Shown: positions 7,971 to 10,272 of the stretch, one piece after another
Position numbering within the stretch: position 1 is the stretch's first letter
Layout: every line of letters begins with the position of its first letter
Source: an uncultured Clostridia bacterium
GTDB taxonomy: Bacteria > Bacillota > Clostridia > UBA1381
DNA: 10,272 bases
Reading direction: 5' to 3'
Assembly (NCBI GenBank): GCA_934486495.1
Contig: CAKSPW010000075.1
Coordinates: 1-10,272, forward strand
The notes under the pieces: generated by a model
The model's input: the letters and a program-made list of their open reading frames with translations, nothing else
What the model was told of the DNA's origin: nothing
Database searches by the model: none
Made by a program: the position numbers and the translations under genes

Positions 7971-8645
7971 TTAAAATTTAAAATCAAACAGCTGATTTTC
8001 CTTTAGCTGTGCAATCAGCTCCTTTGCGCTGTACATATCGAATTTTTTAAGTATCTTGTTAATCTGCGTTCTTATCGTTACCGGCGCAACAAATCTCTGC
8101 TTTGCAATCTCCTCGTAGGAATAGCCCTCATAAACAAGGCGGAGTATTTTATATTCCGTAGCGGTAAGCTGCGCAATTGCATTTAAAAGGCTGATGCTGT
8201 TTGTGTGCCGCTCCTGAAGCCTTGCTCCCTCATCAATAAGCTTTTTCGCAATAACGGGATTAAGCACGGTTTTATCATTATACGCATTTCTTATCGCCTC
8301 TATTATTTTTTCAACAGGCGTTGTTTTCAGCATATAATCGGTTGCACCCATAGTTAAGCAGTCAAAAATATATTTATCCTCCTCGTGTATGGTAAGCATC
8401 ATTATTTTTACCGACAGCCTTTTTTCGTTGATTTTTTTAATGATTTTAACTCCCGAATCCTGCTCGTCCATCTGAATATCAAGAAGCAAAATATCGGGCT
8501 TATATCTTTCAAGTCCGCTCAGACAGCCCTTCTCGTCATTTGCCGTGCAGACAATTTCTATATCGTCAACAAAATTTAAAGCAACTCGGAAGCAATTAAT
8601 CAGCGCCTGCATATCATCGCAAATCATCACCTTTATTTTATTCAC
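7971..8645 (-). CDS. Response regulator with receiver and LuxR/NarL-type DNA-binding domains
   Basis: Cytoplasmic transcription regulator of 224 residues, phosphorylated by the kinase encoded just upstream. The receiver domain (about 3-120) has the acidic pair Asp10-Asp11, phosphoacceptor Asp56 in DILLLDIQMD, Thr85 and the conserved Lys107 in YMLKTT. The helix-turn-helix domain (about 158-214) runs from LTATEYKILRLVYEGYSYEE through VAPVTIRTQINKILKKF, the LuxR/GerE pattern. I chose GTG 8645, with GGGGTGAG (8649-8656) just upstream, over TTG 8660, which lies upstream of that ribosome site and would place the site inside the coding region. The gene starts 18 bases after the kinase stop, so the two form one operon. 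Its probable targets are the 17-bp dyads upstream of its own operon and of the transport operon. LuxR-type regulators are less usual than AraC-type YesN for this kind of transporter. Confidence 0.93.
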   Translation of the reverse strand: MNKIKVMICDDMQALINCFRVALNFVDDIEIVCTANDEKGCLSGLERYKPDILLLDIQMDEQDSGVKIIKKINEKRLSVKIMMLTIHEEDKYIFDCLTMGATDYMLKTTPVEKIIEAIRNAYNDKTVLNPVIAKKLIDEGARLQERHTNSISLLNAIAQLTATEYKILRLVYEGYSYEEIAKQRFVAPVTIRTQINKILKKFDMYSAKELIAQLKENQLFDFKF

Positions 8646-8663
8646 AAACTCACCCCGCAATTA

Positions 8664-10097
8664 TTAATACTTAGGCAAATAAACCTGAAATTTTGTCATT
8701 TGATTAGGATAGGAAACCGCATATAAGCATCCCTTAAATGTAGATACTATTTTGTTTGCGTAAAAAAGCCCTATTCCCCAATCGTTAAGCCCATTTCTGA
8801 TTGAAACAAGGGGCTTAAAAATGCTTTTGAGATTTTTTCTGTCAATGCCGCAGCCGTTATCGCAGACCTCAATGAGCACCCATTCCTTTTCACTTAAAAT
8901 ATTTATTTCTATTTTAGGCTCACCTGCCGCACCGACTGCCGAAACGGCATTTTTTATCAGATTTGAAAACAGCTCCGTCATTAAAAACATATCGCAAAAC
9001 AATGTTTTCACATCTGACATGAAATTCACCTTAACCTTAATATTTTCGGGAACAACCGCCTTTTCAACGGAATAGTCAAGCATTTCGGTAATATTAACCC
9101 TTTCATCATTTAGCGCTCCTATTCCGCCGAGCTTATCAAGCTGCATTGTCAGCGTAAAAAGCGCGTTATCGGTTATGTTATATATCTCCGTGACAGATTT
9201 GTCAACCTCTTCTCCGCTTGCCTTAGCTTTATTCATCAGAAGCATTGAATTCATTCTTATTGCAAAAAAGAAATTTTTGTATGTATGCAAAACGCCCCTG
9301 AGCGTTTTTTCAAGCTCCGGAGAGCTATCAAAGAGCTCCGGTCCGGAAGAGCCGATATATCGGTTTACTCTTGCAAAATCCAAAGCCGTTATAATTTCCA
9401 TAGCCGCTGCAAGTGAAAATAACAGATAATACTGAACACCTATATATACATCGCCTTTTCTGTAAAATATATCCGTGCTGTAGAAGAAAATATCATTTAT
9501 ATTATTGCACGCCATTAAAACAAGAAAAACAAGCTCAGATACTATAATCAAAGAGTTTACCGCAAAAAATTTTTTCTTTGTCGGAATCATAATTGTTGTA
9601 AGCCTCCTGTAAAAAGCCAAAGCATAAGGCATAACAAAATAAAAAATAATTACGGCTGAATTAAGAGCATACAGCTCGCGAACCTTTTTCTCATCAATTC
9701 TCATCAGGTAAAGGTTATATTTCGTATCGGGCAGATTGATAAAGCAATACACCGCTATCGGTATAAAAAGCAGCCAAAGAAGCTTATTTTTCGGAAAAAG
9801 CTGCATTGCAAGCGCCGGAAAGCTGAGCAGTATTATAAGCTCTCCGGCAAGCGAAATTATCCTCGTATCAGAAACACTGACGCTGCCTATTAATTTTAAA
9901 ACAAATACCGACAAAAAATCAGACACCAAAACCTTATGCCTGACAAGCTGATTTATTTCTATACTGATACAATTTGAAATAACCATTAAGCCCAAGCCGA
10001 AGAAAAAAACACCGGCAATGACAAAAATGCCTTTCTTTTTCGCAATCCATAAACAAACGCAGCAGATAATGCACAAAAATAATACTATATCCATCAT
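8664..10097 (-). CDS. Membrane sensor histidine kinase with about seven transmembrane helices
   Basis: A 477-residue sensor kinase, partner of the regulator that follows. The N-terminal half (1-240) has roughly seven hydrophobic segments, near 2-18, 23-43, 79-98, 105-121, 146-165, 178-198 and 219-238, with no obvious large extracellular domain, so the signal may be sensed within the membrane or by short loops. The transmitter half has an H-box LHTYKNFFFAI with His271 as phosphoacceptor, an N-box NLIKNAVSAV (Asn383), a G1 box CDNGCGI (413-418) and a G2 box WGIGLFYANKIV (440-451). The H-box (HxxKN) is not the HisKA_3 type usually paired with LuxR-type regulators. The start is ATG 10097 or the adjacent ATG 10094; GGAGAGGG lies 4 or 7 bases upstream. 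It is preceded by a consensus promoter and the operator-like dyad, suggesting autoregulation. The signal is unknown. Confidence 0.92.
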   Translation of the reverse strand: MMDIVLFLCIICCVCLWIAKKKGIFVIAGVFFFGLGLMVISNCISIEINQLVRHKVLVSDFLSVFVLKLIGSVSVSDTRIISLAGELIILLSFPALAMQLFPKNKLLWLLFIPIAVYCFINLPDTKYNLYLMRIDEKKVRELYALNSAVIIFYFVMPYALAFYRRLTTIMIPTKKKFFAVNSLIIVSELVFLVLMACNNINDIFFYSTDIFYRKGDVYIGVQYYLLFSLAAAMEIITALDFARVNRYIGSSGPELFDSSPELEKTLRGVLHTYKNFFFAIRMNSMLLMNKAKASGEEVDKSVTEIYNITDNALFTLTMQLDKLGGIGALNDERVNITEMLDYSVEKAVVPENIKVKVNFMSDVKTLFCDMFLMTELFSNLIKNAVSAVGAAGEPKIEINILSEKEWVLIEVCDNGCGIDRKNLKSIFKPLVSIRNGLNDWGIGLFYANKIVSTFKGCLYAVSYPNQMTKFQVYLPKY

Positions 10098-10129
10098 AAA
10101 GCCCTCTCCGACAACACAAATACAATATT

Positions 10130-10158
10130 ATTATAAAAAATTTATCACTCTTTGTCAA
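10130..10158 (-). promoter_or_regulatory. Consensus sigma-A promoter of the two-component operon
   Basis: On the minus strand TTGACA (10153-10158), a 17-base spacer and TATAAT (10130-10135) match the consensus at every position. Transcription should start near 10123, about 26 bases before ATG 10097. The operator-like dyad ends 14 bases upstream of the -35. Confidence 0.85.
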
Positions 10159-10209
10159 GCCGTTTTTATTTTGTTTATAAATAATCAACAAAATAAGGCT
10201 CTTTGTCAA
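10148..10209 (-). repeat. Direct repeat of TTGACAAAGAG, two copies 51 bp apart
   Basis: The 11-base sequence occurs at 10148-10158 (containing the -35 of the kinase promoter) and at 10199-10209. The upstream copy could serve as the -35 of a second promoter, with a 17-base spacer and GATTAT (10181-10186, four of six consensus bases). That -10 would lie inside the operator-like dyad. Confidence 0.55.
10173..10189 (-). promoter_or_regulatory. Operator-like 17-bp dyad, copy 2 (upstream of the kinase-regulator operon)
   Basis: The minus strand reads GTTGATTATTTATAAAC, 15 of 17 bases identical to the site at 7875-7891, centred about 58 bases upstream of the predicted start. It sits inside a wider perfect inverted repeat ATTTTGTT-N11-AACAAAAT (10168-10194). 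A likely autoregulation site for the response regulator (inference). Confidence 0.6.
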
Positions 10210-10272
10210 TTGTTGGGGTTTCGATTCTCCCATATGCTGAAATTGAGCAATATTATTTTATAAATAGTTGTT
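10210..10272. other. AT-rich end of the window without a recognisable gene
   Basis: No credible coding region is seen. A short dyad TGCT-GAAATTG-AGCA (10235-10249) is the only structure noticed. The gene that lies beyond this edge cannot be inferred. Confidence 0.4.

Noticed and set aside
10212..10230. tRNA T-arm-like string (GGGGTTTCGATTCTCCC) that might mark a tRNA end or an attachment site
   Set aside because: The base before the TTCGATT loop is T rather than the conserved G, the stem has mismatches, and no matching acceptor or anticodon arm is found upstream.
9934..10233. Minus-strand frame of 99 codons across the kinase promoter
   Set aside because: It covers the consensus promoter and operator and overlaps the start of the kinase gene in another frame; its translation resembles no protein.

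Overview
The window looks like a carbohydrate-use locus from a Clostridia-type Firmicute. The evidence is a moderately low GC content, AT-rich promoters with near-consensus sigma-A boxes, strong purine-rich ribosome binding sites, TTG/GTG starts next to good Shine-Dalgarno sequences, a lipoprotein sugar-binding protein, and large secreted modular proteins. No ribosomal or other marker gene is present, so a finer placement is not supported.

Every gene lies on the minus strand, so transcription runs from right to left. From the right: an upstream region (10098-10272) with a consensus promoter; a membrane sensor histidine kinase (8664-10097) and a LuxR/NarL-type response regulator (7971-8645); a long hairpin likely to be a terminator (7921-7960); a second promoter (7830-7859); then a tightly packed five-gene operon. 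The operon encodes a lipoprotein solute-binding protein (6420-7796), two CUT1-type permeases (5465-6403 and 4601-5452), a secreted 514-residue protein of unknown function (3049-4593), and a very large secreted clan-A glycoside hydrolase (1-3023) that runs off the left edge. Gaps inside the operon are 7-25 bases and hold only ribosome binding sites.

The likely logic is as follows. The sensor kinase detects a sugar or polysaccharide cue and phosphorylates the regulator. The regulator then activates the operon that degrades a polysaccharide outside the cell and imports the resulting oligosaccharides. No ATPase subunit is present, so the permeases probably use a shared MsmX-type ATPase encoded elsewhere. 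The GH51-like active-site pattern makes an arabinose-containing polymer a reasonable guess for the substrate, but this is inference.

The most interesting signal is non-coding. A 17-bp near-palindrome (GTTGATTATWTATMAAC on the minus strand, 15 of 17 bases identical) occurs at 7875-7891 and 10173-10189. In each case it lies 14-15 bases upstream of the -35 box, centred about 58-60 bases upstream of the predicted transcription start. It is a strong candidate for the regulator's binding site, serving both autoregulation and control of the transport/hydrolase operon. A second pattern is a repeated secreted beta-sandwich module, with an EDF(E/N/S)S-like start and a DN(I/L)(K/S)I-like end, found in both extracellular proteins.
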